This document shows positions 30,037 through 40,063 of a stretch of DNA of 64,000 nt, piece after piece. The stretch's first letter is position 1. Each line of letters opens with the position of its first letter. The notes beneath the pieces were generated by a model. The model saw only the letters and a list, made by a program, of their open reading frames with translations. It was not told where the DNA came from and did not search any database. The stretch comes from Cloacibacillus porcorum. GTDB taxonomy: Bacteria > Synergistota > Synergistia > Synergistales > Synergistaceae. The DNA lies in contig NZ_CP016757.1 in assembly GCF_001701045.1 (NCBI RefSeq), positions 1,419,501 to 1,483,500 of the forward strand, written 5' to 3'. A program made the translations under genes and the position numbers.

Positions 30037-31110
30037 ATGGAACTGATAGATAAACTTAAAGAGATAGAGGCCAGTTATCGGGAGCTGGAACAGAAGATGG
30101 CCGATCCCGAGGTGGCCAACGATCCTCAGGAGATGCAGCAGCTCGGCAAAAAGCATGTCGACCTCGCGCCGATCGTCGACGCCTTTTCCAAGTATGAGGC
30201 CGTGCTTCAGGGTATCGAGGACGCCAAAGAGATGATCAACGGCGACGACGAGGAGATGCGCGAACTGGCGAAGGAGGAACTCTCCGAGCTTGAGGCGCGC
30301 GTTCCCGAACTTGAAAAGGAGATCCGCGTGCTGCTCCTGCCGAAGGACATCAATGACGACAAGAGCGTTATCATTGAAATACGCGGCGGCGCCGGCGGCG
30401 AAGAGGCGGCCCTCTTCTCGGCGAACCTCTTCCGCATGTACACGCGCTTTGCCGAACGCCAGCGCTGGAAGACGGAGATCATCTCCGGAAGTGAGACCGG
30501 TATCGGCGGATACAAGGAAATAGTCTTCCGCGTAGATGGAACCGGCGCCTTCAGCATGCTGAAGTTTGAGAGCGGCGTCCACCGCGTTCAGCGCGTACCG
30601 GAGACGGAGGCCAGCGGACGCATCCACACCTCGACGGCAACTGTCGCGGTACTGCCGGAGGCGGCAGACGTAGACGTAGAGGTCCGCACGGAGGATCTTA
30701 AGATCGACACCTACCGCTCCAGCGGCGCGGGCGGGCAGCATGTCAACATGACGGACTCCGCGGTGCGCATTACCCACCTTCCCTCCGGGATCGTCGTCAC
30801 CTGTCAGGACGAACGCTCACAGATAAAGAACCGCGCGAAGGCGATGCAGTTTCTGCGCACCAAGCTTTACGACGCCGAACTTCAGCGGCAGAACGCCGAG
30901 ATGGCGGCTGAACGCAAAGGGCAGGTGGGGACCGGCGACCGCGCGGAGCGTATCCGTACCTATAATTTCCCGCAGAACCGCCTTTCGGACCACCGGATAA
31001 ACCTCACTCTCTACAAGCTTGACCAGATACTTGACGGTGATCTCTATGAGCTCATCAGCATGTTGTCCGAGGCTGACCAGGCGGAGAAGATGAAACTTCT
31101 CTCGGTATAA
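30037..31110 (+). CDS. prfA: peptide chain release factor 1
   Basis: RF1 recognises UAA and UAG stop codons. The protein has about 357 residues with the GGQ peptidyl-transferase motif in [15 protein letters not shown] near residue 232 and the [13 protein letters not shown] block just before it. The ATG at 30037 has AGGTGG seven bases upstream; an in-frame GTG at 30025 lies inside that site and is unlikely. prmC, which methylates the Gln of GGQ, follows after four bases. Confidence 0.96.
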   Translation: MELIDKLKEIEASYRELEQKMADPEVANDPQEMQQLGKKHVDLAPIVDAFSKYEAVLQGIEDAKEMINGDDEEMRELAKEELSELEARVPELEKEIRVLLLPKDINDDKSVIIEIRGGAGGEEAALFSANLFRMYTRFAERQRWKTEIISGSETGIGGYKEIVFRVDGTGAFSMLKFESGVHRVQRVPETEASGRIHTSTATVAVLPEAADVDVEVRTEDLKIDTYRSSGAGGQHVNMTDSAVRITHLPSGIVVTCQDERSQIKNRAKAMQFLRTKLYDAELQRQNAEMAAERKGQVGTGDRAERIRTYNFPQNRLSDHRINLTLYKLDQILDGDLYELISMLSEADQAEKMKLLSV

Positions 31111-31114
31111 AATA

Positions 31115-31963
31115 TTGAAGCTGCAGGAGCTCCGCCGCCGCTGCCGCGAGACGCTCGTCCTTTCGTCGGCGGCCCGGCCGGAATACTCGGCGGACCTCAT
31201 TATCTCCCGGCGTCTTGGCCTCGGCCGGGCTGAACTTCTATACAAGGACGACGAAATCCCAGCGCAGGCCTGTGAGGGGATTTTCTCTATGACAGCCAAA
31301 CGCGCGAGGGGCGTGCCTCTGTCCTACGTGCTCCACGAAGCGGAATTTTACGGCTACCGCTTCAAGGTAGGGCGCGGCGTTCTCATTCCGCGCCCGGAGA
31401 CGGAGCTGCTCGTCGAAGCGGCGCTTGAATACTTTCCCTCGGGCCGCGCGGCCTCTTTTGCCGACTGGTGCACGGGCAGCGGCTGTATTGCCCTATCACT
31501 GCTGCTGGAGAATGAGTCGCTTACTGGTATCGGCGTGGACAAGAGCCCGCAGGCGCTTCGCTGGGCTACGATCAACAGAGGGTTTCACCGCCTCGAAAAG
31601 CGCCTTGTCCTGCTGCGCAACGCCGAACCCGCGGAGGCGCCCGTCGGCGAGGGCAGCCTTGATTTCATAATCTCCAATCCGCCGTATATACCGGAGGCGG
31701 AAATGGCGGGGCTGATGCCGGAGGTGCGCGACTATGAGCCGCACATGGCCCTTGACGGCGGGGCTGGCGGCCTATTTCTCTACCGGAAATTTTTTGAGTC
31801 GTTTCCCCGTTTACTGAAAAGCGGCGGACTGCTGCTGCTGGAGACGGCGGGTGAGGCGCAGATTTGTGCGCTAGAGGATATGGCACCAAGTGAATTTGTT
31901 CTCATGAATAAAATTTTAGATTATAATGGAATAATTCGTCATATTATATGGCGTAAAAGATAA
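31115..31963 (+). CDS. prmC: release factor glutamine N5-methyltransferase
   Basis: This 282-residue SAM-dependent methylase acts on the GGQ glutamine of release factors. The SAM-binding motif is CTGSGCIALSL and the catalytic NPPY is at about residue 188 (ISNPPYIPEAE). The N-terminal helical domain contains YVLHEAEFYG and IPRPETELLVE, both typical. The start is a TTG four bases after the prfA stop with no clear ribosome site, so translation is probably coupled to prfA. Confidence 0.95.
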   Translation: MKLQELRRRCRETLVLSSAARPEYSADLIISRRLGLGRAELLYKDDEIPAQACEGIFSMTAKRARGVPLSYVLHEAEFYGYRFKVGRGVLIPRPETELLVEAALEYFPSGRAASFADWCTGSGCIALSLLLENESLTGIGVDKSPQALRWATINRGFHRLEKRLVLLRNAEPAEAPVGEGSLDFIISNPPYIPEAEMAGLMPEVRDYEPHMALDGGAGGLFLYRKFFESFPRLLKSGGLLLLETAGEAQICALEDMAPSEFVLMNKILDYNGIIRHIIWRKR

Positions 31964-32031
31964 AATTTAATATAATCATATCTATAAGAAAACTTATAAA
32001 GAATAATATTCTTTGAGGAAGGATGTTAATC

Positions 32032-33228
32032 ATGGAAAAGAGAGAACTTGTAATAATCGGAGCCGGCCCTGCGGGTCTTGCGGCGGCGGTATACGGACGC
32101 CGCGCCGGACTTGACACGCTTATCCTTGAAAAGGGTATTCCCGGCGGTCAGATCAACATCACGGACGAAATTGAAAACTGGCCCGGAACGATCCACTCGA
32201 CAGGCTCCGAACTCGGCGAAACATTCCGCAAGCACGCGGAGCACTTCAAGGCCGAATTCAGAAGCTGCACGGTACAGAAGATAGATCTCAGAGACGGCAG
32301 CAAGTTTGTCGTCACCGACAGCGGCGAGATCGAGGCCGAGGCGATCATCCTCGCCACCGGCGCCAGCTTCAGGAAGCTTGGATGCCCCGGCGAAGCCGAA
32401 TTCACCGGCGCGGGCGTCAGCTACTGCGCGGTCTGCGACGCGGCCTTCTTTGAGGGCGAGACGATCGCCGTCGTCGGCGGCGGCAACGTGGCCGTCGAAG
32501 AGGCCGGTTACCTCACACGCTTTGCCGATAAGGTCTACATCATCCACCGCCGTGACGAGTGGAGAGCCGACCGCCTTGCCATCGAGCAGGCGCTCGCGAA
32601 CCCGAAGATCGTCCCCGTCTGGAATTCCGTCGTCGAGTCGATAGAGGGCGAGGGTGTTGTGGAGAAGCTCGTGCTTAAGAACGTCAAGACCGGCGAGATC
32701 TCGGATCTCCCCGTCGCCGGCTGCTTCGTATTTGTCGGCACGGAGCCGAACGTCGCCTACCTCCAGCCCGAGAGCTCGGTCGTCAAGCAGACCCGCGGCG
32801 GCTGGATCGATACCAATGACAAGATGGAGACCTCCGTCGAGGGTATCTTCGCCGCGGGCGACATCCGTGACAAGTACCTCCGTCAGGTTGTAACCGCCGC
32901 CGGCGATGGCGCGGTGGCAGCGATGGCCGCCTACTCATACATCACCGAGCAGCTTCACCTCCGCTCAGTGCTCATCGACCCCGAAGAGGTGATCGCCCTC
33001 TTTACCTCCAGCATCGACCAGGATCAAGTCAAGCTGCAGGTCGAAGCCGAAAAATACGCGAAGGAGAGCGGCAAGCAGATCGCCTTCATCGACGGCTACC
33101 GTAACGGCAAGATGGTGGAAAAGCTCGGAATCGCGAAGCTCCCGACGATCGTCGAGATGAAAAAGGGCACGATGGTTCGCTCCGCGGAGCCCACAACGGT
33201 AGAGGACATCAAAAAGTTTATCGCGTAA
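32032..33228 (+). CDS. trxB: thioredoxin reductase with a C-terminal thioredoxin-like domain
   Basis: This 398-residue flavoprotein has FAD-binding GAGPAGLAAAVYG at residues 10-22, redox-active CAVC at 132-135, NAD(P)H-binding GGGNVAVEEA and a C-terminal FAD motif GIFAAGDIRD. About 85 extra residues follow the reductase core. Their end (KLGIAKLPTIVEMKKGTMV) looks like the last strands of a thioredoxin fold with its cis-Pro, but there is no CxxC. The ATG at 32032 has GAGGAAGG nine bases upstream and is preferred to the one at 32023. The extension may aid substrate docking, which is an inference. Confidence 0.93.
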   Translation: MEKRELVIIGAGPAGLAAAVYGRRAGLDTLILEKGIPGGQINITDEIENWPGTIHSTGSELGETFRKHAEHFKAEFRSCTVQKIDLRDGSKFVVTDSGEIEAEAIILATGASFRKLGCPGEAEFTGAGVSYCAVCDAAFFEGETIAVVGGGNVAVEEAGYLTRFADKVYIIHRRDEWRADRLAIEQALANPKIVPVWNSVVESIEGEGVVEKLVLKNVKTGEISDLPVAGCFVFVGTEPNVAYLQPESSVVKQTRGGWIDTNDKMETSVEGIFAAGDIRDKYLRQVVTAAGDGAVAAMAAYSYITEQLHLRSVLIDPEEVIALFTSSIDQDQVKLQVEAEKYAKESGKQIAFIDGYRNGKMVEKLGIAKLPTIVEMKKGTMVRSAEPTTVEDIKKFIA

Positions 33229-33257
33229 GATCACGCGAAAATAACTTTAATCAAAAA

Positions 33258-33296
33258 CAGCGGGAGGCGTCATTGGCGTTCTCCCGTTATTTTTAT
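33258..33296 (+). terminator. trxB terminator
   Basis: A hairpin of CGGGAG and CTCCCG with extra outer pairs is followed by TTATTTTTAT, about 30 bases after the trxB stop. Confidence 0.65.
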
Positions 33297-33580
33297 CTTC
33301 TAATTTGTGGATTGGTCACCTTCGCCGCGTGTTAAGAGTCATTCCGTCATCATCCTGATGATCTCTTTATCGGTCTCATACATCCCGACCCTGCCGATAT
33401 TTTTAATCGTATTTTCAACGCCTTTGAGGATAACCCCGTCGCCGCCTGAATCACGAATTTAAAATCCGTATAAAGAGCGGAGTTAAACAACCGCGGGCGA
33501 AAACGAACCGCCCTTTTTTCGGTATAATAATAGAGAACGCTCTCGCAGCGAAACGTACATGGAAAAGGGAGGGGCGACTG
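33297..33580 (+). promoter_or_regulatory. intergenic region with a probable promoter for the M48 peptidase operon
   Basis: A TATAAT at 33523-33528 lies about 50 bases before the peptidase start. No clear -35 box is seen. The rest holds no supportable gene. Confidence 0.4.
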
Positions 33581-34690
33581 ATGATGAAAAAGACGATGCT
33601 GGTGTTAATGTTGATTGTGTTACTTTTACCGGCTGTGGCCGCGCACGCGGCCGCGTCGCCGGAGCCCAGTGATAAAACGATAAAGCGTGAATTGAAGATC
33701 GGACGCAAGGGGTCGGAGGCGATCGAGAAACAGGTGCCGCGCGTCCTTGACCCGGCGGCGGAGGCGAAGCTTGCAATGATCGCCGCGAGGCTAACGCCGT
33801 TCCTTCAGCGCGACCTTGATTACAACGTGCGCATCATTGAGATGAAGGAGCCCAACGCCTTCTCATTGCCAGGCGGCATGACCTATTTCACGACCGGCAT
33901 GCTTGAATTCCTGAAGAGCGAGGACGAGATCGCGGCGGTCATGTGTCACGAATTTATCCACGCCGACCGCGCTCACGGGATCGTACAGGCGAAGCGCAAC
34001 AACAGGCTCACGCTGCTGACGATCGCGGGGCTGGTTGCCGCGACGCAGGCGGGCGACTCCGGCGCGGGGGTCGCGGCGATGGCGAGCGGACTGCAGACGG
34101 CTCTGATGAACAGCTACAGTATCGAGCTGGAGAAGGAGGCCGACGCGAGGGGGATAGACGTCCTCTATAAGGCGGGCTATAATCCCGCGGCGATGCTGAC
34201 GATGATGGAGCGCATGAAGGTGGAAAAGCTAAAGCGCGCCCAATATCAGCTTGGAATATTCCAGACGCACCCTGAGGAGGAAGAGCGCGTCGATGCGGCT
34301 CTTCAGTACCTGCGCGATAAGGGCATCGAGATACAGCGCAAGGATGTGGTGCAGTCATTGAAGATCAAGACCGATACCGTCTCCGGCGACGTGCGTCTCT
34401 ATGTGGACGACGCCGTGCTTCTCTCCGCTCCGGCTACTGATGAGTCGTCCAGGCTTTTTACGGAGCTTGGCGAGCGTTTGGACAGTACCCTCGAGCTTGA
34501 GCTTGCACCCTACGACATAAAGATACTTGGTGAAAAGGGAGAGCAGTCTCTGGTGATAAGACGCAAGACGATCCTCACGGATAGCGAACTGCTTCCGGGA
34601 ATGCCGCCGCTTGCCGAACTTCGCGACCGCATAAACGACGCGCTCAACAAGTCGCGCCGGGGAAATATGCTGACGGATTATTTTCAGTAG
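33581..34690 (+). CDS. secreted M48-family zinc metalloprotease, BepA/YfgC-like
   Basis: The 369-residue protein has a signal peptide (MMKKTMLVLMLIVLLLP...AHAA) and should be periplasmic. The zinc site is HEFIHADRAHG (HExxH), with the third ligand region in the helix ELEKEADARGID. The family handles misfolded outer-membrane proteins. Unlike BepA it has no clear TPR domain. Instead a C-terminal segment of about 120 residues follows. GGGAGGGG precedes the ATG. dnaX starts 57 bases later. Confidence 0.9.
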   Translation: MMKKTMLVLMLIVLLLPAVAAHAAASPEPSDKTIKRELKIGRKGSEAIEKQVPRVLDPAAEAKLAMIAARLTPFLQRDLDYNVRIIEMKEPNAFSLPGGMTYFTTGMLEFLKSEDEIAAVMCHEFIHADRAHGIVQAKRNNRLTLLTIAGLVAATQAGDSGAGVAAMASGLQTALMNSYSIELEKEADARGIDVLYKAGYNPAAMLTMMERMKVEKLKRAQYQLGIFQTHPEEEERVDAALQYLRDKGIEIQRKDVVQSLKIKTDTVSGDVRLYVDDAVLLSAPATDESSRLFTELGERLDSTLELELAPYDIKILGEKGEQSLVIRRKTILTDSELLPGMPPLAELRDRINDALNKSRRGNMLTDYFQ

Positions 34691-34747
34691 GGGTCAAGAG
34701 CGGTTTTTTCCTGTAGAATGTGTAAGGATTGATCGAGGAGGGGAAAC

Positions 34748-36565
34748 ATGTATATTTCACTATACCGCAGATATAGGCCCCAGACATTTTCCGACATGGT
34801 CGGACAGAGCGCGGCCGTCGGCGTATTGCTGGAATCCCTGCGCGAGGGATCGCTTGGACACGCCTATCTTTTTTCGGGGCCGCGCGGCTGCGGCAAGACC
34901 TCTGCCGCGCGCCTTGTAGCTAAGTCGCTTGACTGTCTGAACCGCGGCGAGGACTGCGAACCCTGCGGCGTATGCGAGAACTGCCGCGCCATCGCCGCCG
35001 GCGAACATCTTGACGTTATAGAGATTGACGGAGCCTCAAACCGCGGGATAGGGGAGATTCGCGACCTTAAGAGCCATGTGAGCCTCAAGGCGCTCTCCGC
35101 ATCATACAAGGTCTACATTATAGACGAGGTTCATATGCTTACGGACGCCGCCTTCAACGCGCTGCTGAAGACGCTGGAGGAGCCGCCCGCGAACGTCGTA
35201 TTTCTTCTGGCGACGACCGAGCCCCACAAGGTGCCGGTCACTATACGCTCGCGCTGCCAGCACATACCCTTTCACCGGATAACTATCGCCGACACCGTTA
35301 GCCGCCTTAAGCACGTCTGCTCTCAGGAGAATATCGAGGCCGACGAGGAGGGTATCTGGGAGATCGCCCGCCAGGCCGACGGAGCCCTGCGCGACGCGCT
35401 GTCGCTCACGGAGCAGGCCGTGGCTCTTGGCCGCGGAAAGCTTTCTTTGGAGAGCGTCCGCGAGCTGACGAGCGGGAGCAGCCGCGCCGAGCTGGAAAAG
35501 TGGGTGACGATGCTGCGCACCGATCCGCAGGGAGCGGCGGCGGCTCTGCATTCGATAATGGCGAGGGGCATCTCTTCGGAGCGGCTCTGCGAGGCGCTCT
35601 TTGTGCTTTTTCGGGACCTGTGGCTCTTCTGCCTGTGGAAAGATAAGGCTCTGGAGGCGCTTGAAACTTCAAGCGCGGAGCGTGATTATCTCGCCGCGGA
35701 GGCTCAGCATTGGGACAAGGATAAACTGCAGGCGGCCTGCATGCTGTGCAGCCGTCTTCTGCCGCGCACGCATTACGGGATGAAGGGAGATATATTCAGC
35801 GGCCTGATATTTATGGAGCTGCAGAATATACTGGCGGGAAACGTCCAGCCTGCGCCGCCTTCCCGCGCCAGGGAGCCGGAGCGTGCCGCGGCGCCGCAGC
35901 CGGCGGCACGTCCGCCGCGCGAGGAATTTTCACCAGCGCCGCCGCGTGAGAAGCGTATGCCGGAGCCTCTTCCGCCAGTGGACGATTTCTGGATGCCGCC
36001 GGAGGAGGAACTGCCGCCTGTACGGCAGGAGCGATCGGCCCCGAGGAGAGTTCAGGAACCGGCTCCGCTCTTTGCGGCGCAGCCCGACATGATCTTCGGA
36101 AATGACGCGCCCGCCGCTTTTGACGTCGCGGGACTGTGCGCCAGACTTGGAGATAACGAATTTTCGCGGCTGGTGGGGAATCTTTCCTCCGACTGGCTGC
36201 CGATCGCCGCCGCGCTGCTGAACGCGGAGCTTTCGCGCCGCGACGGCACTCTGGAGGTGGCCTTTGAGCGGCAGATGCCGGCGAAGAACTTCCTCTCGAT
36301 CCCGCATAACCGCAAGACGCTTACCTGCGCCGCGGCGAAGCTGTGGGGAATCGAGAGTGGGGAGGCTCAACCCCAGCCGCAGCATGTAAGCGAGCCGGAC
36401 GAACCGGCTCCCGAAAAACCGTCCGCCGCCGCAGGGGAGGCAGAAGAGAACGAGCCGACCGCGGCGCAGTCTCTCACCTCACACGTGCTGAGACTGGCGG
36501 GAGCGGAGGTGCTCTATGTTAAGAGCGTCCACGCGAATGAAGATGAATCTGAGGGAAATGAATAA
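34748..36565 (+). CDS. dnaX: DNA polymerase III subunits gamma/tau
   Basis: This 605-residue clamp-loader ATPase has Walker A SGPRGCGKTSAAR near residue 44, zinc-binding cysteines in CLNRGEDCEPCGVCENC, DEVHML Walker B and the SRC sensor motif. A long Pro/Glu-rich linker (about 360-450) leads to a C-terminal tau-like domain. I saw no obvious slippery A run like the one that makes gamma in E. coli. GAGGAGGGG precedes the ATG. dnaE starts three bases after the stop. Confidence 0.96.
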   Translation: MYISLYRRYRPQTFSDMVGQSAAVGVLLESLREGSLGHAYLFSGPRGCGKTSAARLVAKSLDCLNRGEDCEPCGVCENCRAIAAGEHLDVIEIDGASNRGIGEIRDLKSHVSLKALSASYKVYIIDEVHMLTDAAFNALLKTLEEPPANVVFLLATTEPHKVPVTIRSRCQHIPFHRITIADTVSRLKHVCSQENIEADEEGIWEIARQADGALRDALSLTEQAVALGRGKLSLESVRELTSGSSRAELEKWVTMLRTDPQGAAAALHSIMARGISSERLCEALFVLFRDLWLFCLWKDKALEALETSSAERDYLAAEAQHWDKDKLQAACMLCSRLLPRTHYGMKGDIFSGLIFMELQNILAGNVQPAPPSRAREPERAAAPQPAARPPREEFSPAPPREKRMPEPLPPVDDFWMPPEEELPPVRQERSAPRRVQEPAPLFAAQPDMIFGNDAPAAFDVAGLCARLGDNEFSRLVGNLSSDWLPIAAALLNAELSRRDGTLEVAFERQMPAKNFLSIPHNRKTLTCAAAKLWGIESGEAQPQPQHVSEPDEPAPEKPSAAAGEAEENEPTAAQSLTSHVLRLAGAEVLYVKSVHANEDESEGNE

Positions 36566-36567
36566 AT

Positions 36568-39500
36568 ATGGATAAGCCTTTCGTACACCTTCACGTACAT
36601 AGTGAATATAGTCTGCTCGACGGGGCCAATAAGTGTTCCGACCTCGCGGCGACGACGCGCAGCATGGGGATGGATTCCGTCGCGCTGACGGACCACGGTG
36701 TGATGTTCGGCTGCGTGGAATTTTATAATAAGTGCAACGATGCAGGTGTGAAGCCGATACTTGGCTGTGAGGTCTACGTGGACCCCAACGGTCATACCTG
36801 CCGCGAGGGAAAGAACCAGAACCACCTGATACTGCTCGCCGAGAATGAAGAGGGTTATTATAACCTCACCAAACTTGTTTCGATCGCCAACACCGACGGC
36901 TTTTACTATAAGCCGCGAATCGACCATGAACTGCTAGCGCGGTACAGCAAGGGGCTGATCTGCGCCTCTGCCTGTCTCGGCGGCGAGATACCGCAGTTTA
37001 TCATACAGAACAATATCGATGCCGCCTACGAGCGCGCTCAGCTTTATCTGGACATTATGGGCAAGGGCAATTTCTTTCTGGAGATACAGTCGAACATCAT
37101 CCCCGAGCAGGCCATTGTAAACAAGACGCTCGTCGAGATGTCCAAAAAGCTCGATATACCGCTCATCGCCACGAACGACGCGCACTATCTGAAACGCGAG
37201 GACGCCGAGTGGCACGACATCCTGCTCTGCGTGCAGACTGGCAGCATCGTCACCGATGAGAAGCGTTACCGCTTTACGGGCAGCGACTATTATTTCCGTT
37301 CGCCGGAGGAGATGTGGCAGATATTCGGCGGCGAACTGCCCGATTCGCTGATCAATACGCAGCGGATAGCCGATCGCTGCGAGGTCAAGCTCAAGACCGG
37401 CCATTACTACCTGCCGGAGTTTCCGCTGCCGCCAGGAGAGACGCTCTCGACGCACCTGCGCAAGCTGGCCGCCGAGGGGCTTCGCCGCAGGCTGAAGACG
37501 GAGGAGCCGCCTCAGGAGTATCTGGACCGTCTTGAATACGAGCTTGGCATCATAGAACAGATGGATTTCCCCGGTTATTTCTGCATCGTCTCCGACATCA
37601 TTGTGGCGGCCAAGGCCCGCGACATCCCGATCGGCCCCGGCCGCGGATCGGCGGCGGGATCGCTCGTCGCCTATTCACTGGGGATAACCGACCTCGACCC
37701 GATAAGGTACAATCTGCTCTTTGAGCGTTTTCTCAACCCGGAACGCATAAGCATGCCCGATATCGATACCGACGTCTCCGACAAGGGACGTGAAGAGCTG
37801 ATCGCCTATATTGTCGAAAAGTACGGCACGGACCACGTCTCGCAGATCATAACCTTCGGACGGATGAAGAGCCGCGGCGCGATTAAAGACGTCGGCCGCG
37901 CGCTGAATATCCCAATCGTCGAGGTGAACGCGATAGCGAAGCTGATCCCCGCGATGCCGACGCCGGAGATAAAGGATATCAAGGGAGCGCTTGAACATGT
38001 GCCCGACCTCAAGGCGGCCTACGACGGCAAGCCGGAGATAAAGAAGCTCGTCGATACGGCGATGCACATAGAGGGGCTTGCGCGCCACTGTTCGCAGCAC
38101 GCCGCCGGCGTGGTCATCACGCCGAAGCCGACGAGCGACATGGTGCCGGTGCGTAAATTCGGCGAAAACCAGGTTGCGACGCAGTATTCGATGGAGCCGG
38201 TCGAGAAGCTGGGGCTGGTAAAGATGGACTTCCTCGGCCTCCGCACCCTCTCGGTGCTTGACGGTGCGGTGAAGAATATCGAAGCAAACGGTAAGGGTAA
38301 GATTGATCTCAACGAAATACCGATAGACGATGCCAAGACCTACGACATGCTGCAGCGGGGGGATACGCTCGGGGTATTCCAGCTTGAATCCTCCGGCATG
38401 ACGGCGCTGGTGCGCCGTCTGCGGCCTGACTGCTTCGAGGATATGATCGCGCTCGTCGCGCTCTACCGCCCCGGTCCGCTGGAGAGCGGCATGGTCGACA
38501 CCTACGTCAAATGCAAACACGGCGAAGATACGGTGCACTATCTGCATCCGAAGCTCGAACCCTACATGAAGGACACCTACGGAGTCATCCTCTACCAGGA
38601 GCAGGTCATGCAGAGCGCGCAGGCGCTCGCGGGCTATACGCTCGGAGAGGCGGACCTGCTGCGCCGCGCGATGGGTAAGAAGAAAAAAGAGGTCATGGAG
38701 AAGGAGCGCGTAAAGTTTGTCGACGGAGCCGTGAAGAACGGCGTCGACGCCTCCAACGCGGGCAACATCTTTGACATCATCGAAAAGTTCGCCGGCTACG
38801 GCTTCAATAAATCGCACAGCGCCGCCTACGGGCTCATCGCCTACTGGACAGCCTGGCTCAAGGCGAACTACGGGCCTGAATATCTCGCCTCCTATCTTTC
38901 GAGCCTTATCGGATCGAAGATGGAGGTTCTCGGCCAGTACATCCGCAGCGTAAGGGACGCCGGATATCCGGTCCTTCCCCCGGACATAAACGAATCGCGC
39001 GAGGACTTCACCGTCGTCGGAGAGGTCATCAGGCTGGGGCTTTCGGCGATCGCGAAGGTTGGCGACGCGGCCGTTGCGAACATCATTGAGAGCCGCAAAA
39101 AGGCGGGTAATTTTACCTCCTTCTGGGACTTCCTCACAAAGATAGACACGCGGCAGGTCAACAAGGGCGTTATCGAAAATCTCATCAAGTCGGGGGCCTT
39201 CGACAGTCTCGAACCAAACCGCGCGCGGCTTCTGGCCGCGGTGCCGCAGTTTGTCGACCAGGCTTCACGTCAGGCGCAGAACACGAACCAGGCCTCGCTC
39301 TTTGGAGAAGAGGACGAGGAATACCTCATGCCGGAGATGCCGGAGGTCGAGGATTTCAGCGAACGCCAGAAGCTTGACCTTGAGAAGGAGAGTATGGGGC
39401 TCTATATTTCAGGTCACCCCTTTGACCATTACGAGGAGCAGGTCTCGCCCTATATCACCTGTCCGATAAGCGAACTGGGCCGCTGGCAGTCCCACCAGCC

Positions 39501-39984
39501 TGCGGTGACCGCGGGGCTTCTCTCGAGCGTCGCGGAAAAGTTCAGCAAGACTTCGGGCAATCCGTACGGCACCGCCGTCTTTGAAGATAACAACGGCACC
39601 GTCGACGTGCTGATTTTCGGCAGCCGCTGGCCGCAGTTCAAACCGATATTACAGGTGGGCTCGCTCTACTTCCTGAAGGGCAAGCCGCGCGAGGACCGCG
39701 GAATATCCATAATGGCCGATGACATCTTCACGGAGGACGAGTATAAGGACAAGCTGGAGCGCCGCGCGATCGTGACGGTCGAGTGCGACGGACTCTCCGA
39801 TAAATTTTACGAGGGGATGTTCCGGGTACTGACGAAGCACCCCGGAAAGAGCGAGATCATCCTCAAACTGGTTGGCTCCGAAGAGACTACCGTCTCGCTT
39901 ATAAAGCGGATAAAGATAAACGTGACTAAGGAGTTAAAAGAAGAGCTGACCGAGTATTCAAACGGATTGGTAAGCTGCATTTGA
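36568..39984 (+). CDS. dnaE: DNA polymerase III alpha subunit (replicative, DnaE type)
   Basis: This 1,138-residue C-family polymerase begins with a PHP domain (FVHLHVHSEYSLLDGA). The palm carries catalytic aspartates in MPDIDTDVSDKG near residue 398 and in KMDFLGLRTL near 552. A tandem helix-hairpin-helix and an OB-fold (TAVFEDNNGTVDVLIFG) follow. Length is normal for DnaE1. It is tightly linked to dnaX and followed by mtrB and pyk in the same direction. Confidence 0.97.
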   Translation: MDKPFVHLHVHSEYSLLDGANKCSDLAATTRSMGMDSVALTDHGVMFGCVEFYNKCNDAGVKPILGCEVYVDPNGHTCREGKNQNHLILLAENEEGYYNLTKLVSIANTDGFYYKPRIDHELLARYSKGLICASACLGGEIPQFIIQNNIDAAYERAQLYLDIMGKGNFFLEIQSNIIPEQAIVNKTLVEMSKKLDIPLIATNDAHYLKREDAEWHDILLCVQTGSIVTDEKRYRFTGSDYYFRSPEEMWQIFGGELPDSLINTQRIADRCEVKLKTGHYYLPEFPLPPGETLSTHLRKLAAEGLRRRLKTEEPPQEYLDRLEYELGIIEQMDFPGYFCIVSDIIVAAKARDIPIGPGRGSAAGSLVAYSLGITDLDPIRYNLLFERFLNPERISMPDIDTDVSDKGREELIAYIVEKYGTDHVSQIITFGRMKSRGAIKDVGRALNIPIVEVNAIAKLIPAMPTPEIKDIKGALEHVPDLKAAYDGKPEIKKLVDTAMHIEGLARHCSQHAAGVVITPKPTSDMVPVRKFGENQVATQYSMEPVEKLGLVKMDFLGLRTLSVLDGAVKNIEANGKGKIDLNEIPIDDAKTYDMLQRGDTLGVFQLESSGMTALVRRLRPDCFEDMIALVALYRPGPLESGMVDTYVKCKHGEDTVHYLHPKLEPYMKDTYGVILYQEQVMQSAQALAGYTLGEADLLRRAMGKKKKEVMEKERVKFVDGAVKNGVDASNAGNIFDIIEKFAGYGFNKSHSAAYGLIAYWTAWLKANYGPEYLASYLSSLIGSKMEVLGQYIRSVRDAGYPVLPPDINESREDFTVVGEVIRLGLSAIAKVGDAAVANIIESRKKAGNFTSFWDFLTKIDTRQVNKGVIENLIKSGAFDSLEPNRARLLAAVPQFVDQASRQAQNTNQASLFGEEDEEYLMPEMPEVEDFSERQKLDLEKESMGLYISGHPFDHYEEQVSPYITCPISELGRWQSHQPAVTAGLLSSVAEKFSKTSGNPYGTAVFEDNNGTVDVLIFGSRWPQFKPILQVGSLYFLKGKPREDRGISIMADDIFTEDEYKDKLERRAIVTVECDGLSDKFYEGMFRVLTKHPGKSEIILKLVGSEETTVSLIKRIKINVTKELKEELTEYSNGLVSCI

Positions 39985-40063
39985 TCAAGGGAATGCGGCT
40001 ATAGGCGGCGGCTGTTCCTGCTGAGGCGGCCTGCTGCCGGATAAGAAAAGAGGAGAGAGTGAG

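Noticed and set aside
37675-38817. 380-codon open frame antisense to dnaE
   Set aside because: It is a shadow of dnaE with the same cause as above. No start signals are seen, and His/Arg/Val-rich composition is typical of antisense frames.
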